Positions 43,904 to 52,681 are shown, counted from the stretch's first letter. The stretch is DNA of 64,000 bases from Mycolicibacterium gilvum (GCF_900454025.1 NZ_UGQM01000001.1:1674001-1738000); one strand, 5' to 3'. Numbers and translations are program-made. Notes: generated by a model from the sequence alone, not told the origin.

Positions 43904-44408
43904 TCATCGAGGCCGCCCGTAAGCGGTGCGCACCCACGTTTGCTGAACAGCAACATAAATTCACTTATGTGTAAATTTGCCTCTGTGGGCGGATGGCTGG
44001 GCCCGCCGATCGCTAAGCCCCCCAAAGGAGATAGCTCGACGACATGGGGCCGGGGGCGTTGAGTGTGCTCGATCGGGTCTTTGAGGTCACGAATTTTTCT
44101 TAGCAGCATGGCTTCTGGCAATTTCTGAGCAAACAAGACGCAGAATGTTACTGCCGAGATAGATGAGGGCAGAGTGAATGCCGCACCCGTTGACGTCACA
44201 GTATTCCGGAACAGTATTTGCAAAAACAACGAATTTACCGCGTTTCGCAACCTATAAGAAGACTTATGGCGAATGGCTGCGTCTTCGCTAAAGCTGCAAT
44301 CATTAGAAATTGTAGTTTTTTGCTGTTTAGAAGCTGGAACACGCTCATATGCTTCCCTGGCGCCGGTCATCGGCAACCATTTCATCGTGACAAATCCGGG
44401 GAGATCTC
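43904..44408. other. 505-base AT-rich intergenic region
   Basis: This is the most AT-rich stretch of the window, between the phytochrome gene and the PE-PPE gene. It holds a ACATAA-ATTCAC-TTATGT inverted repeat (43953-43970), a ribosome-site-like AAAGGAG (44024-44030) before a 19-codon open frame (44044-44103), a TTGACG/AGTATT promoter-like pair, and a TATAAG (44252-44257). No conserved gene was recognised on either strand; a minus-strand frame crossing it overlaps the phytochrome gene and is rejected. Confidence 0.7.
44190..44218 (+). promoter_or_regulatory. Candidate promoter for the PE-PPE gene
   Basis: TTGACG (44190-44195) and AGTATT (44213-44218) are 17 bases apart. TTGACGTCA includes a TGACGTCA palindrome. 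The -10 is weak, and TATAAG at 44252 without a good -35 is an alternative. The leader would be about 185 bases long. Confidence 0.3.
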
Positions 44409-45641
44409 GTGGGAATCAGCATGCGAAAAACAGGTGTCGTCTGCGGCACCGTCTTTGCCTCAGCGGCACTGGCGTTGTCGTCGTCCTCGTTGGGCCAGGC
44501 CGCCAACACAGCGCTCGTCATCGGTGGCATCTCGACGCCGTCGATGGCGGATGCTCTGATGTCTCCGCTGCTGGGCGGCAAGTTCAAGGATCAGCAGCGC
44601 GTCAGTGTGAAGTGGCCGGCGCAGGCGGGTCCGATGACCGGAAAGGGCGATCTCACCCTCGGCGCGTCGATCGCGCAGGGCGCGACCAACCTCAACGCAC
44701 AGATCGATGCCGCGCTCGCGCAGCTCAAGAGCGGCGAGAAGGTGACCGTCGTCGGTCTGTCGGCGGGGTCCCTCGTCGTCAACGAAATTCTGCGCGAACT
44801 CGACGAGAGCGCAGACGCCCCCGGCAAGGACAAGATCACCTTCGTGGTGGTCGCCGACTCCAGCCGCCAGAAGGTGATCAGCCGCACGCGGTACAACGCG
44901 AACCTCGACTACACCTACCAGACCGCTCCCGAGACGAAGTACGACATCATCGTCGTGACCGGTGAGTACGACGGCATGGCCGACTTCCCGGATCGCCTCA
45001 ACCTGCTGGCGATCGTCAACGCCGTCGCTGGTGGCATTTTCGTTCACATCCCGGTGATGTACGCCGACCTGTCGAAGGTTCCGGCCAGGAACATCTCGGT
45101 CGAGATGAACTCCGAGGGCGGGACCACCACCCACTACCTGGTGCCGGCCGAGAAGCTTCCGCTGGTCCGGTTGTTCCCGTCGCTGGCCAACCGTGAAGCG
45201 GAACTGAAGGCCAAGATCGACGCCGCCTACAGCCGCAACGACGTCGTGGCCGTGTCTGCGCCGAAGGCGGCGGTCTTCGCTGCGGCGCCGGCGCCAGCCG
45301 CCCCGACGGCGGTCGTGCAGACCCCCTCTGCGGCCCAGGTGCCGGGTAGCGTCGCGGCATCGCTGCGGACGGCGAAGGCCGACGCCGTGGTCGAGGACGC
45401 CGCGGTGTCCGAGGAGGTCGACGTGAAGGGTGCCGACACCGCGGACGCGGACATCGAGTACGCCGACACCTCGGACCAGGCCGACATCGACTCGGGTGCG
45501 GAAAAGGAAGCGGCGCAGGAGGATTCGAATTCCGGTGCGCAGAGTGGTGACGACGCGGACAAGGACGGCTCGGTGAGCTCCGACTCCGGCGCATCGACCG
45601 ACAGGAGCCCGTCGAAGCCCAGCGCCTCGTCCGACTCCTGA
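44409..45641 (+). CDS. Secreted PE-PPE-domain hydrolase with acidic tail
   Basis: A 410-residue protein with a signal peptide (to about residue 32, GQAANTALVIGG), a PE-PPE alpha/beta hydrolase domain (~32-270) and a ~110-residue acidic, Ser/Asp/Ala-rich tail (GADTADADIEYADTSDQADI) that is probably disordered. Seen: nucleophile motif VVGLSAGSLV, acid in GEYDGMADFPDR, and THYLVPAEKLPLVRLFP with the His. Such domains are esterases or acyltransferases acting on cell-envelope lipids. It lacks a PE or PPE N-terminus. GTG 44409 is used; ATG 44421 is an alternative. Confidence 0.88.
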   Translation: MGISMRKTGVVCGTVFASAALALSSSSLGQAANTALVIGGISTPSMADALMSPLLGGKFKDQQRVSVKWPAQAGPMTGKGDLTLGASIAQGATNLNAQIDAALAQLKSGEKVTVVGLSAGSLVVNEILRELDESADAPGKDKITFVVVADSSRQKVISRTRYNANLDYTYQTAPETKYDIIVVTGEYDGMADFPDRLNLLAIVNAVAGGIFVHIPVMYADLSKVPARNISVEMNSEGGTTTHYLVPAEKLPLVRLFPSLANREAELKAKIDAAYSRNDVVAVSAPKAAVFAAAPAPAAPTAVVQTPSAAQVPGSVAASLRTAKADAVVEDAAVSEEVDVKGADTADADIEYADTSDQADIDSGAEKEAAQEDSNSGAQSGDDADKDGSVSSDSGASTDRSPSKPSASSDS

Positions 45642-45681
45642 GGATCTTCGGAGTAACCCTCCCCGGGCTCCGACTGACCCG

Positions 45682-45707
45682 ACGCCCCGGCCTTCCGGCC
45701 GGGGCGT
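45682..45707. terminator. Strong bidirectional hairpin terminator
   Basis: ACGCCCCGGCC and GGCCGGGGCGT form an 11-bp perfect stem with loop TTCC, followed on the plus strand by TTGTGGTCTG. It lies between the convergent PE-PPE and alcohol-dehydrogenase genes. Confidence 0.85.
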
Positions 45708-45729
45708 TGTGGTCTGTCGTCGGGCCGCG

Positions 45730-46755
45730 TCACGGAACGAGGTGGACCTTGAGGTGCTCACCCGATCGGGAGAACGCAGCGGCGTAGGCCGCCTCCGCCT
45801 CCGCCAGCGGCATCGCGTCGGTGAAGATGCCGTCCACGCTGAGCCTGCCGGCCTGCAGTAGCGGGACGAGTTCGGCCCAGGTCTGCTGCACGGGAGCGGT
45901 CGTCATCCGGATGGTCAGGCTCCGTAACAGGCAGACGAGCGCCGGCAGGGGATAGGGCGCCAGATCGTGGACGCCCACCACGGAGACCGTGCCGCCGGTG
46001 CGGACACCGGCGAGGGCGTCGTCGATCGACGCGTCCGTGCCGACGGCGTCGATCACCGAATCGGCGCCGAGGCCATCGGTGGCTTCCAGGATCGTCTGCG
46101 CTGCGGGTGAATCCATCGGCGTCGCGCCTGCGGCAGCTGCGCGCTCCCTGCGCGCGACCACCGGGTCGACGGCGAAAACCCTTGCGGCGCCGAGGGCGAG
46201 CGCGCTGCGTAGGGCGCACTGGCCGACCGCGCCCGCGCCGATCACCGCGACCGTGCCGCCGACCGGGATGTCGGCCCGCTTGGCGGCCGCCCACCCGGTG
46301 GGCAGGTTGTCGGTGAGCAGCAGGGCCTCCTCGGTACCGATCCCGTCCGGGACGGCGAGAAGCTGGAAGTCGGCCGCGGGTACCACGAGCAGGTCGGACT
46401 GCGCTCCGCCGAGCAGGCCCGTACCGAAGATCTGCGGTCCGTGGACGCATTTCACCGGATCCAGGGTCAGGCATCCGGCGCACCGGCCGCATCCGGTCAC
46501 CGACGACACCAGGACCCTGTCGCCGTTCGTGAATCGCGTGACATCCGAACCGGTTTCGACCACCACGCCGACAGCCTCGTGTCCGATCGGCACCGGCTGG
46601 TCGATGGGGTAGTGGCCGTCGAGGAAATGTAGGTCGGAACCGCAGATCGCGCTGGCGGTCACGTCGACGATGACTCCGTCGGGGCCCGGGAGTCGAGGGT
46701 CGGGCCGGGTGTCGACCCGGATGCTGCGTTGGCTGTCGACGACCACGGTGCGCAT
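45730..46755 (-). CDS. Zinc-dependent alcohol dehydrogenase (MDR family)
   Basis: A 341-residue medium-chain dehydrogenase. Seen: catalytic zinc Cys in SAICGSDLHFLDG, GHEAVGVV, structural zinc set CGRCAGCLTLDPVKC, and NAD motif VIGAGAVGQCALRSA with Asp at FAVDPV. It would oxidise a secondary alcohol or polyol; substrate unknown. GGAAGGA precedes ATG 46755, chosen over an extension to 46794. It is divergent from the desaturase-like gene, 103 bases away. Confidence 0.92.
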   Translation of the reverse strand: MRTVVVDSQRSIRVDTRPDPRLPGPDGVIVDVTASAICGSDLHFLDGHYPIDQPVPIGHEAVGVVVETGSDVTRFTNGDRVLVSSVTGCGRCAGCLTLDPVKCVHGPQIFGTGLLGGAQSDLLVVPAADFQLLAVPDGIGTEEALLLTDNLPTGWAAAKRADIPVGGTVAVIGAGAVGQCALRSALALGAARVFAVDPVVARRERAAAAGATPMDSPAAQTILEATDGLGADSVIDAVGTDASIDDALAGVRTGGTVSVVGVHDLAPYPLPALVCLLRSLTIRMTTAPVQQTWAELVPLLQAGRLSVDGIFTDAMPLAEAEAAYAAAFSRSGEHLKVHLVP

Positions 46756-46858
46756 GGCGGTCCTTCCCGTAGCCGTCGGATGTTGCGGGCGCAATACGCT
46801 ACGACCAGTAACGTATCCGCGGCGGCGGTCTCAGGCAATGCCCTCTACGATTCGGGTC

Positions 46859-48223
46859 ATGCACCCGTCTTCTTCCCAGCACGTCGTGGTCGTCGGCGGG
46901 GGTCTCGCAGGCCTCGCGTCGACCGTGTGGCTCGCCGAACTCGGCTACCGCGTGACCCTGCTGGAGAGCAACGGCTCTCTCGGGGGACGCACCATCGGGC
47001 TGACCTCCGGCCACGGTGATGCGATCGAGAACGGTCAGCACGTGTTCGCCGGCTCGTACGAGAACATCTTCCGCTACCTCGATTCCATTGGCACCCGCCA
47101 TCTTCTGGAGTTTCCCGATCAGTTCGGGGTGAGGTACCCGGGAGGGCACGCCGAGAAGTTCGGCCTTCGGCTCGCGAATCTGCGCCGGATGATGCTCGGA
47201 AGGGTGCGCGGTCTGGGACTTCCGACTCTGCTGCGTGCGTCCCCGGCGTGGGCACGTCTGATGCGCGACGTGATCAGATTCGACGACTCGCTCGACGACA
47301 TCACCGTCGACGAGTGGTTCGACCGCGTCGGCTTCCCCCCGGAGGTCCGCCGCGTCGTGCTGAACTCGATGGTGATCGGTCTGCTCAATGAACAGCCGCA
47401 CCTCGCATCTGCCCACGCGTTCGCCGCGCTGTTGCGCACCGGCGCCGACCGGGTGCGGAGCTTCGGCGGCAGTGCGGTGCGGATCGGTTATCCGACAGTG
47501 GATCTCGACACGCTCTACCTCGACGGCGCTCGGCGCGTGATGGCCGAACGTGGGGTGGATGTGCGGTTGCGCACCCGCGCGGTCACGGTGACCACGGATG
47601 CCGGCCGGGCGACCGGGGTCACGCTGAGTGACGGTGCGACCGTGGCGGCCGATGCGGTGGTGCTCGCCGTCCCGTCGTGGAATCTGCGTTCCCTCCTCGA
47701 CGACGTGCCGAGTTCGGAGGACGCGCGTCTGTCGGCCAAGAAGCTCGAACCCATTCCGATCATGAACGCCTATGTTCTGCTCGACCGGCCTCTGGGTACG
47801 GTCGCTCCGTGGGAGTCGTTGCTGGACAGCGATATCGGCTGGGTATTCGACCGCGACCGGATGCACGGTCCCCGCGACGACGGCAACCACCTGTACGCGC
47901 TGACCACCTGCGCCGCCTATGACCTCATGCCCTTGAAGAACTCCGAGGTCGCCGACCGTCTGGTGCGGGCGCTGCGGGACAGCTACCCGGCCGCGGCCGA
48001 CGCCGAGGTCCTCGACGTCACGGTCGTGCCGTGGCCCAGAGCGACGTTCTCGTCACGGGTGGGGATGTCGACGATTCGTCCGCAGAACCGGACAGCGCTG
48101 CCGAACCTCGCGCTCGCCGGCGACTGGACCCACAACGACTGGCCGACCACGATGGAGGGCGCGGCGCAAAGTGCCTCGCACGCCGTCGATCTGGTGCATG
48201 CCGAGCTGGGCGGCTCGGGCTAG
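46859..48223 (+). CDS. FAD-dependent desaturase/HpnE-like amine-oxidase fold protein
   Basis: A 454-residue flavoprotein of the phytoene desaturase/squalene-associated group. Seen: FAD motif VVVVGGGLAGLASTVWLAEL at the N-terminus, LESNGSLGGRTIGL, ENGQHVFAGSYENIFRYL (compare HpnE, NGQHVLLGAY), and C-terminal LALAGDWTHNDWPTTMEGA. HpnE turns hydroxysqualene to squalene; related proteins act on carotenoids. No HpnC/HpnD or carotenoid gene is adjacent, so the substrate is open. Stop shares CTAG with the convergent GGDEF gene. Confidence 0.82.
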   Translation: MHPSSSQHVVVVGGGLAGLASTVWLAELGYRVTLLESNGSLGGRTIGLTSGHGDAIENGQHVFAGSYENIFRYLDSIGTRHLLEFPDQFGVRYPGGHAEKFGLRLANLRRMMLGRVRGLGLPTLLRASPAWARLMRDVIRFDDSLDDITVDEWFDRVGFPPEVRRVVLNSMVIGLLNEQPHLASAHAFAALLRTGADRVRSFGGSAVRIGYPTVDLDTLYLDGARRVMAERGVDVRLRTRAVTVTTDAGRATGVTLSDGATVAADAVVLAVPSWNLRSLLDDVPSSEDARLSAKKLEPIPIMNAYVLLDRPLGTVAPWESLLDSDIGWVFDRDRMHGPRDDGNHLYALTTCAAYDLMPLKNSEVADRLVRALRDSYPAAADAEVLDVTVVPWPRATFSSRVGMSTIRPQNRTALPNLALAGDWTHNDWPTTMEGAAQSASHAVDLVHAELGGSG

Positions 48224-49311
48224 GCGATCTCTGCGCAGGACTTGGCTTTCTTCTGCGCGTACATCAGCTCGTCGGCGCGCGACAGCAGGTCCTCGAGCGG
48301 GCTGACATCGGTGGGCGGGATCTCCACCACCCCGACACTGATCATCACCTGGTAGGGCCTGGAACTGCGGGCGTCGAACCGACGGAACGCATCCTGCACC
48401 CGCGCCGTCAATGCTGCGGCGCCGTCGCTGTATTCGGGAACCAGCGTGCAGAACTCGTCACCGCCGAGGCGCGCGACGATCGCGGACGGTCCGAGGGTCT
48501 CGCGCAGCACCCGGGCGACGTCGACGATGAGGCTGTCGCCCGCGTCGTGTCCGATGCCGTCGTTGACCCGCTTGAGTCCGTCCACGTCGAGGAATGCCAG
48601 CGCACAGTCGTGACCGTGGGTGCGTGCGGCCAGGAGCGCAGCCTCTGCCAGCAGGCGGAAACCACGGCGGTTGTTGAGCCCGGTCAGGTCATCGGTGAGG
48701 GAGAGCTGACGGATCTCCTCGTTGGCCTGTTCCAGCGCCGCGGTCCGGTCGCGGACACGCTGTTCGAGTTCGGCGTAGATCTGCACGTTCTCCATCGCGA
48801 TCGACGTCGCGTCGGCCAGCGCCTGCAATAGCGACACCTCGCGGGGGGTGGGCTGACGCTCCTGAGCCCAGTAGTTCCCGATCGCTCCGACGGGGTCGAG
48901 CTTGCGGATCGGCGCCATCACCAGGCTCTTGACGAAGGTCGGGCGGTAGGCCTCGTGGGGGATGCGGCCGTCCAGGTAGATGTCGGGGATGATCGCAGCC
49001 TCGCGGTTGAGCATCGCCCAGCCGCTGATGCAGATCTCCATCGGAAAGCGGCTGCCCTTCCACAGGGGCGCGATCGCGTCCTCGTCGGCGTAGTAGCACT
49101 TGCCGTTGTCCCGGAGCACGAAGGTGGCGCCGTCGCAGCCGGTGAGTTCGCGCGCCGCGGTCCGGACGATCCGCTGGATCTCGGGCAGGCTGCGCGCCAG
49201 CGACAGTTCCTGGACCGCTTGCAGCAGTCGAGCCATTCCCCGGACGTACTCGGCGTCCGGCGTGTCGGTGACCCGGCCCTCCACGGGTGAGGTGACAGCT
49301 GAGGCACTCAT
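48220..49311 (-). CDS. GAF-GGDEF diguanylate cyclase
   Basis: A 363-residue signalling protein: GAF domain (~25-185), linker coiled coil (ELEQRVRDRTAALEQANEEI), GGDEF domain (~200-355) with LTDDLTGLNNRRGF, LDVDGLKRVNDGIGHDAGD and intact RLGGDEF. It should make cyclic di-GMP. No RxxD inhibitory site appears five residues before GGDEF. GAF keeps ICISGWAMLNREA and YWAQERQPT. GGAG precedes ATG 49311. Ligand of the GAF is unknown. Confidence 0.92.
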   Translation of the reverse strand: MSASAVTSPVEGRVTDTPDAEYVRGMARLLQAVQELSLARSLPEIQRIVRTAARELTGCDGATFVLRDNGKCYYADEDAIAPLWKGSRFPMEICISGWAMLNREAAIIPDIYLDGRIPHEAYRPTFVKSLVMAPIRKLDPVGAIGNYWAQERQPTPREVSLLQALADATSIAMENVQIYAELEQRVRDRTAALEQANEEIRQLSLTDDLTGLNNRRGFRLLAEAALLAARTHGHDCALAFLDVDGLKRVNDGIGHDAGDSLIVDVARVLRETLGPSAIVARLGGDEFCTLVPEYSDGAAALTARVQDAFRRFDARSSRPYQVMISVGVVEIPPTDVSPLEDLLSRADELMYAQKKAKSCAEIA

Positions 49312-49490
49312 GCGCAACTCCACAAACACCGGCCGCCGTTTCTCGACGGATGTTCAGCAAAGGTACACCGCAACCGATCCGCACGTCATGGCGAACACGG
49401 ATGTTTCCGACTCCGTTGTCCGTCTTCTTCCTCGTCCATGGCGGGAAAGACCCGGCCGGGGAGCGTTTCGGCCCCCTGCGTCGTGCGCGC

Positions 49491-49595
49491 TCAGTCCGCG
49501 ACGACGTAGACCTGCTTGTTGACGAACTCGTCGATCCCGAGCGCTCCCAGCTCACGCCCGAAGCCCGACCGCTTCACCCCACCGAAGGGGATGTC
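49491..49595 (-). pseudogene. C-terminal remnant of a second aldehyde dehydrogenase (GabD-like)
   Basis: About 34 residues (DIPFGGVKRSGFGREL ... EFVNKQVYVVAD, stop TGA 49491-49493) match the C-terminus of succinate-semialdehyde dehydrogenases: PFGGVKRSGFGRELG followed by FVN. The preceding part is missing; the intact ALDH gene ends at 49613, only 17 bases upstream on this strand. Likely left after deletion between neighbouring ALDH genes. Confidence 0.82.
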
Positions 49596-49612
49596 GCGAT
49601 CGAGCGCGCCGG

Positions 49613-51079
49613 TCACGCCCCTGGTCTCCCACCGCGCAGATACACCGTGGTGGTGTGGGTGAAGAACTCCCGCGCGGCGCCGCCCTGCTCCTTGGGGCCC
49701 AACCCGCTCTTCTTCGCACCGCCGAACGGCACGTGGGGGTCGGCGCCGGCGGACTCGGAGTTGACGTGCAGCACCCCGACGTCGATGCGCTCCACCGCCT
49801 CCAGGGCGCGTGTCATGTCCTGGGTGAACACCGCTGCCGAGAGCCCGAATTCGCCGTCGTTGGCCAGTGTGAACGCTTCCTCGGCATCGGCGGCACGGCG
49901 GATGGCCAGCACAGGGCCGAACAGTTCGTCGGTCCACACGTCGCCCGGTGAGGTACCGAGCTGAAGAACCGTCGGCGCGACGAAGAACCCGTCGGCCAGA
50001 GGACCGTCCGCGTAGGGCTGTCCGCCGGCCAGCGCCGTCGCGCCCTGGGCCAGCGCGGTGTCGATGCCCGCGGTGATCGACCGCTGCGCGAGATCGCTGA
50101 CCACGGGACCCATCTGGGTCGCGTCGTCGACCGGGTCGCCCACCCGCAGCGCCCGCGCCTGCGCCAGCAGTGCGTCGCAGAACGCGTCGGCGATCCCGGC
50201 GGTGACGATCAACCGTGACGTGGCGGTGCATTTCTGGCCGGTGGACCGGAACGCGCCCAGCATCACCTGCTCGACGGCGAGGTCGAGGTCGGCGTCGTCG
50301 AGCACCACGGCCGCGTTCTTGCCGCCCATCTCGGCCTGCGCCGGCACCCCGCGTGCCGCGGCGGCCGCCGCGATCCGGCGGCCGACCGCTGTCGAACCGG
50401 TGAACGTGATCCCGTCCACCCCTGGGTGATTCACCAGGGCGTCGCCGATGTCGACGCCTCCGATCACGAGGTTCAGCACTCCTGGCGGCAGCCCCGCCTC
50501 GGTGAGCGCCTCGGCCAGCCTGATCGCCAGCAGCGGGACGGTGCTCGCCGGCTTCCACACCACGGCGTTGCCGTAGGCCAGCGCGGGCGCGATCTTCCAC
50601 GCCGGGATCGCGATCGGGAAGTTGAACGGCGTGATCACCCCGACGACACCGAGCGGCTTGCGGGTGACCAGGATCTGCTCCCCGGCGCGGGGCGATGCGT
50701 AGATCTCGCCGGCCTGCCGGTCACCTTCGGCGCCGTAGTAGCGCAGGATCTGCGCGGCGCGGCGGACCTCGCCGATGCCCTCCGCGCGCGTCTTACCCTC
50801 CTCGGTGGCGAGCTCGTGGCCCCACGGTTCGGCGTTGCGCTCGACGATCTGCGCGGCGGCCGACAGCATCGCGCCGCGTTGGTGCACGCCCAGCGCAGCC
50901 CATGGCCGCGCGGCGGCGGCGGCCGCGCCGACGGCGGTGTCGACGTCCGCGGCGACCGCGGCGGATCCTTCGGCGACCACGACGGCGGGGTGCGCCGGGT
51001 TGACGCTGCGCAGCGCCTCACCGTGGCCGGGCCGCCATTGGCCGGCGATCAGATGCCGGACCGGCGCCGGTGCGCTCAT
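49613..51079 (-). CDS. NAD(P)-dependent aldehyde dehydrogenase
   Basis: A 488-residue ALDH. Seen: ITPFNFPIAIPAWKIAPALA, WKPASTVP, FTGSTAVGRRIAA, catalytic Glu in EMGGKNAAVVLDDAD, and catalytic Cys in GQKCTATSRLIV, then PFGGAKKSGLG at the end. Family type resembles 2,5-dioxovalerate or similar semialdehyde dehydrogenases. ATGA overlap with the acyl-CoA dehydrogenase upstream; with it and the gabT/gabD remnants this suggests an omega-amino-acid or glutarate-type route (lysine/5-aminovalerate), which is inference. Confidence 0.92.
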   Translation of the reverse strand: MSAPAPVRHLIAGQWRPGHGEALRSVNPAHPAVVVAEGSAAVAADVDTAVGAAAAAARPWAALGVHQRGAMLSAAAQIVERNAEPWGHELATEEGKTRAEGIGEVRRAAQILRYYGAEGDRQAGEIYASPRAGEQILVTRKPLGVVGVITPFNFPIAIPAWKIAPALAYGNAVVWKPASTVPLLAIRLAEALTEAGLPPGVLNLVIGGVDIGDALVNHPGVDGITFTGSTAVGRRIAAAAAARGVPAQAEMGGKNAAVVLDDADLDLAVEQVMLGAFRSTGQKCTATSRLIVTAGIADAFCDALLAQARALRVGDPVDDATQMGPVVSDLAQRSITAGIDTALAQGATALAGGQPYADGPLADGFFVAPTVLQLGTSPGDVWTDELFGPVLAIRRAADAEEAFTLANDGEFGLSAAVFTQDMTRALEAVERIDVGVLHVNSESAGADPHVPFGGAKKSGLGPKEQGGAAREFFTHTTTVYLRGGRPGA

Positions 51080-52284
51080 GCGCGGAACGCCGCGTGGCCG
51101 GTCAGCGCCTTCCCGATGGAGAGCAGGTGCATCTCCGAGGTGCCCTCGTAGGTCAGTACCGACTCCAGGTTGTTGGCGTGGCGCAGCGGCGAGTACTCCA
51201 GCGTGATCCCGCTGCCGCCCAACAAGGTTCGGCACTCCCGGGCGATAGCGATGGCCTCCCGCACGTTGTTGAGCTTGCCGAGGCTGACCTGTTCCGGACG
51301 GACCCCCTCGGCGTCCTTGATGCGGCCGAGGTGGATGGCCAGCAGCATGCCCTTGCCGAGCTCGACGGTCATGTTCGCGAGCTTCTCCTGCGTCAGCTGA
51401 TAGCCGGCCAGCGGACGGTCGAACACCTCGCGGGTCTGGGTGTAGGCGATCGTCGTCTCGAGGCTGTCGCGCGCGGCGCCCAGCGCGCCGAACACGATGC
51501 CGAACCGCGCCTCGTTGAGGCACGACAGTGGGGCGCTCAACCCGACCGCCTCCGGCAGCTGCGCCGACGCGGGCAGCCGAACGTTGTCGAGCACCAGCTC
51601 CGAGGTGATCGATGCCCGCAGCGAGAGCTTGCGATGGATGGCGTTGGCGGTGAAACCCGGTGTGTCGGTGGGCACCAGGAAACCCCGAATGCCCTCGTCG
51701 GTCTGCGCCCACACCGTCGCGACGTCGGCCAGGTTGCCGTTGGTGATCCACATCTTGGTGCCGTTGAGGATCCAGTCTGTGTTTTCCCCTGAGCCGTCGC
51801 GCTTGGCCCGGGTCCGCATGCCTGCCGGGTTCGACCCGAAGTCGGGTTCGGTCAGGCCGAAGCAGCCGATCGCGTCGCCGGAGGCCAGTCGGGGCAGCCA
51901 TTCGTTCTTCTGCTCCTCGGACCCGTACCGGTGGATGGAGAACATCGACAGCGACCCCTGCACCGAGACGAAGCTGCGGAACCCGCTGTCGCCGGCCTCG
52001 AGCTCCATGCACGCCAGCCCGTAGCTGACCGCGTTGGTGCCCGCGCAGCCGTAGCCCTGCAGGTGCATGCCCAGCAGGCCCAACTCGCCGAACCGCTTCC
52101 CGAGCTCTTTGGGCAGGGTGGCCGACTCGAACCAGTCCTCGACGTTCGGCTTCAGTTCGCTTTCGACGAATTTGCGTACTGTGGCGGCGATCTCGCGTTC
52201 GTCCTGATCGAGCAGCCGCGCCGTGTCGAACAGCTCCAGCGGTGCGTAGACGGCCTTCGTGGCGGGGGCGGTGGTGGTCGACAT
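51076..52284 (-). CDS. Acyl-CoA dehydrogenase, glutaryl-CoA-dehydrogenase-like
   Basis: A 402-residue FAD enzyme. Seen: GLTEPDFGSNPAGM, KMWITNGNLADVATVW, and LTYEGTSEMHLLSIGK with the catalytic Glu in YEGTSE. N-terminal part and GCAGTNAVSYGLACMELE-type segment resemble glutaryl-CoA dehydrogenases, which oxidise and decarboxylate to crotonyl-CoA. Coupled to the ALDH gene. Without an active-site Arg check the exact substrate (glutaryl- or short-chain acyl-CoA) remains uncertain. Confidence 0.88.
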   Translation of the reverse strand: MSTTTAPATKAVYAPLELFDTARLLDQDEREIAATVRKFVESELKPNVEDWFESATLPKELGKRFGELGLLGMHLQGYGCAGTNAVSYGLACMELEAGDSGFRSFVSVQGSLSMFSIHRYGSEEQKNEWLPRLASGDAIGCFGLTEPDFGSNPAGMRTRAKRDGSGENTDWILNGTKMWITNGNLADVATVWAQTDEGIRGFLVPTDTPGFTANAIHRKLSLRASITSELVLDNVRLPASAQLPEAVGLSAPLSCLNEARFGIVFGALGAARDSLETTIAYTQTREVFDRPLAGYQLTQEKLANMTVELGKGMLLAIHLGRIKDAEGVRPEQVSLGKLNNVREAIAIARECRTLLGGSGITLEYSPLRHANNLESVLTYEGTSEMHLLSIGKALTGHAAFRA

Positions 52285-52317
52285 GAGGTCTACTCCTGAT
52301 GGTTACAAGCGGCGTGG

Positions 52318-52612
52318 TTACACGCGGCGTGGTTTCAGCGACGCGAATCCGTCGCGGAGGACGTCGAAGGCTTCGGTGAGCAGCTCATCGGAGATCGACA
52401 GCGGGGGCAGGAAGCGCAGCACATTGCCGAAAGTACCCGCGGTGAGCGTCAGCACACCGCACCCGCGAACCCCCGAACGGCCCGACGCCGTGCTTGTAGG
52501 GCTGGTTCTTGGCCGTCATGGTCATGGTCAGCAGCGACCGGCCGTGGAAGGCGTGGTCGAACACCACGACGGCGTCGCGCCCGGTCGCGACCCGGCCGGC
52601 AGCGCCCATGTC
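52318..52612 (-). pseudogene. gabT: Degraded 4-aminobutyrate aminotransferase (GabT-like)
   Basis: Two separated fragments are visible. The first, AAGRVATGRDAVVVFDHAFH and then SLLTMTMTAKNQPYKHGVGPF, matches a region following the N-terminal third of GabT. Immediately after the PF, frame changes and reads CGVLTLTAGTFGNVLRFLPP and SDELLTEAFDVLRDGFASL, the C-terminal end, with TAA at 52318-52320. The middle (PLP-lysine region) and the N-terminus are gone. It precedes the acyl-CoA dehydrogenase gene by 34 bases and marks decay of an operon. Confidence 0.85.
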
Positions 52613-52681
52613 CAGCGGGGACAACCGGTATCCCGTCCTTGTAGGGACCGGCGATCACAAGGTGGGTTAAGGAGCCGCAGC

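Noticed and set aside
43684..44385. A 233-codon minus-strand frame across the phytochrome 3' end and the AT-rich gap
   Set aside because: It overlaps the conserved PP2C coding sequence on the other strand, has no recognisable domain, and no good ribosome site; probably chance.
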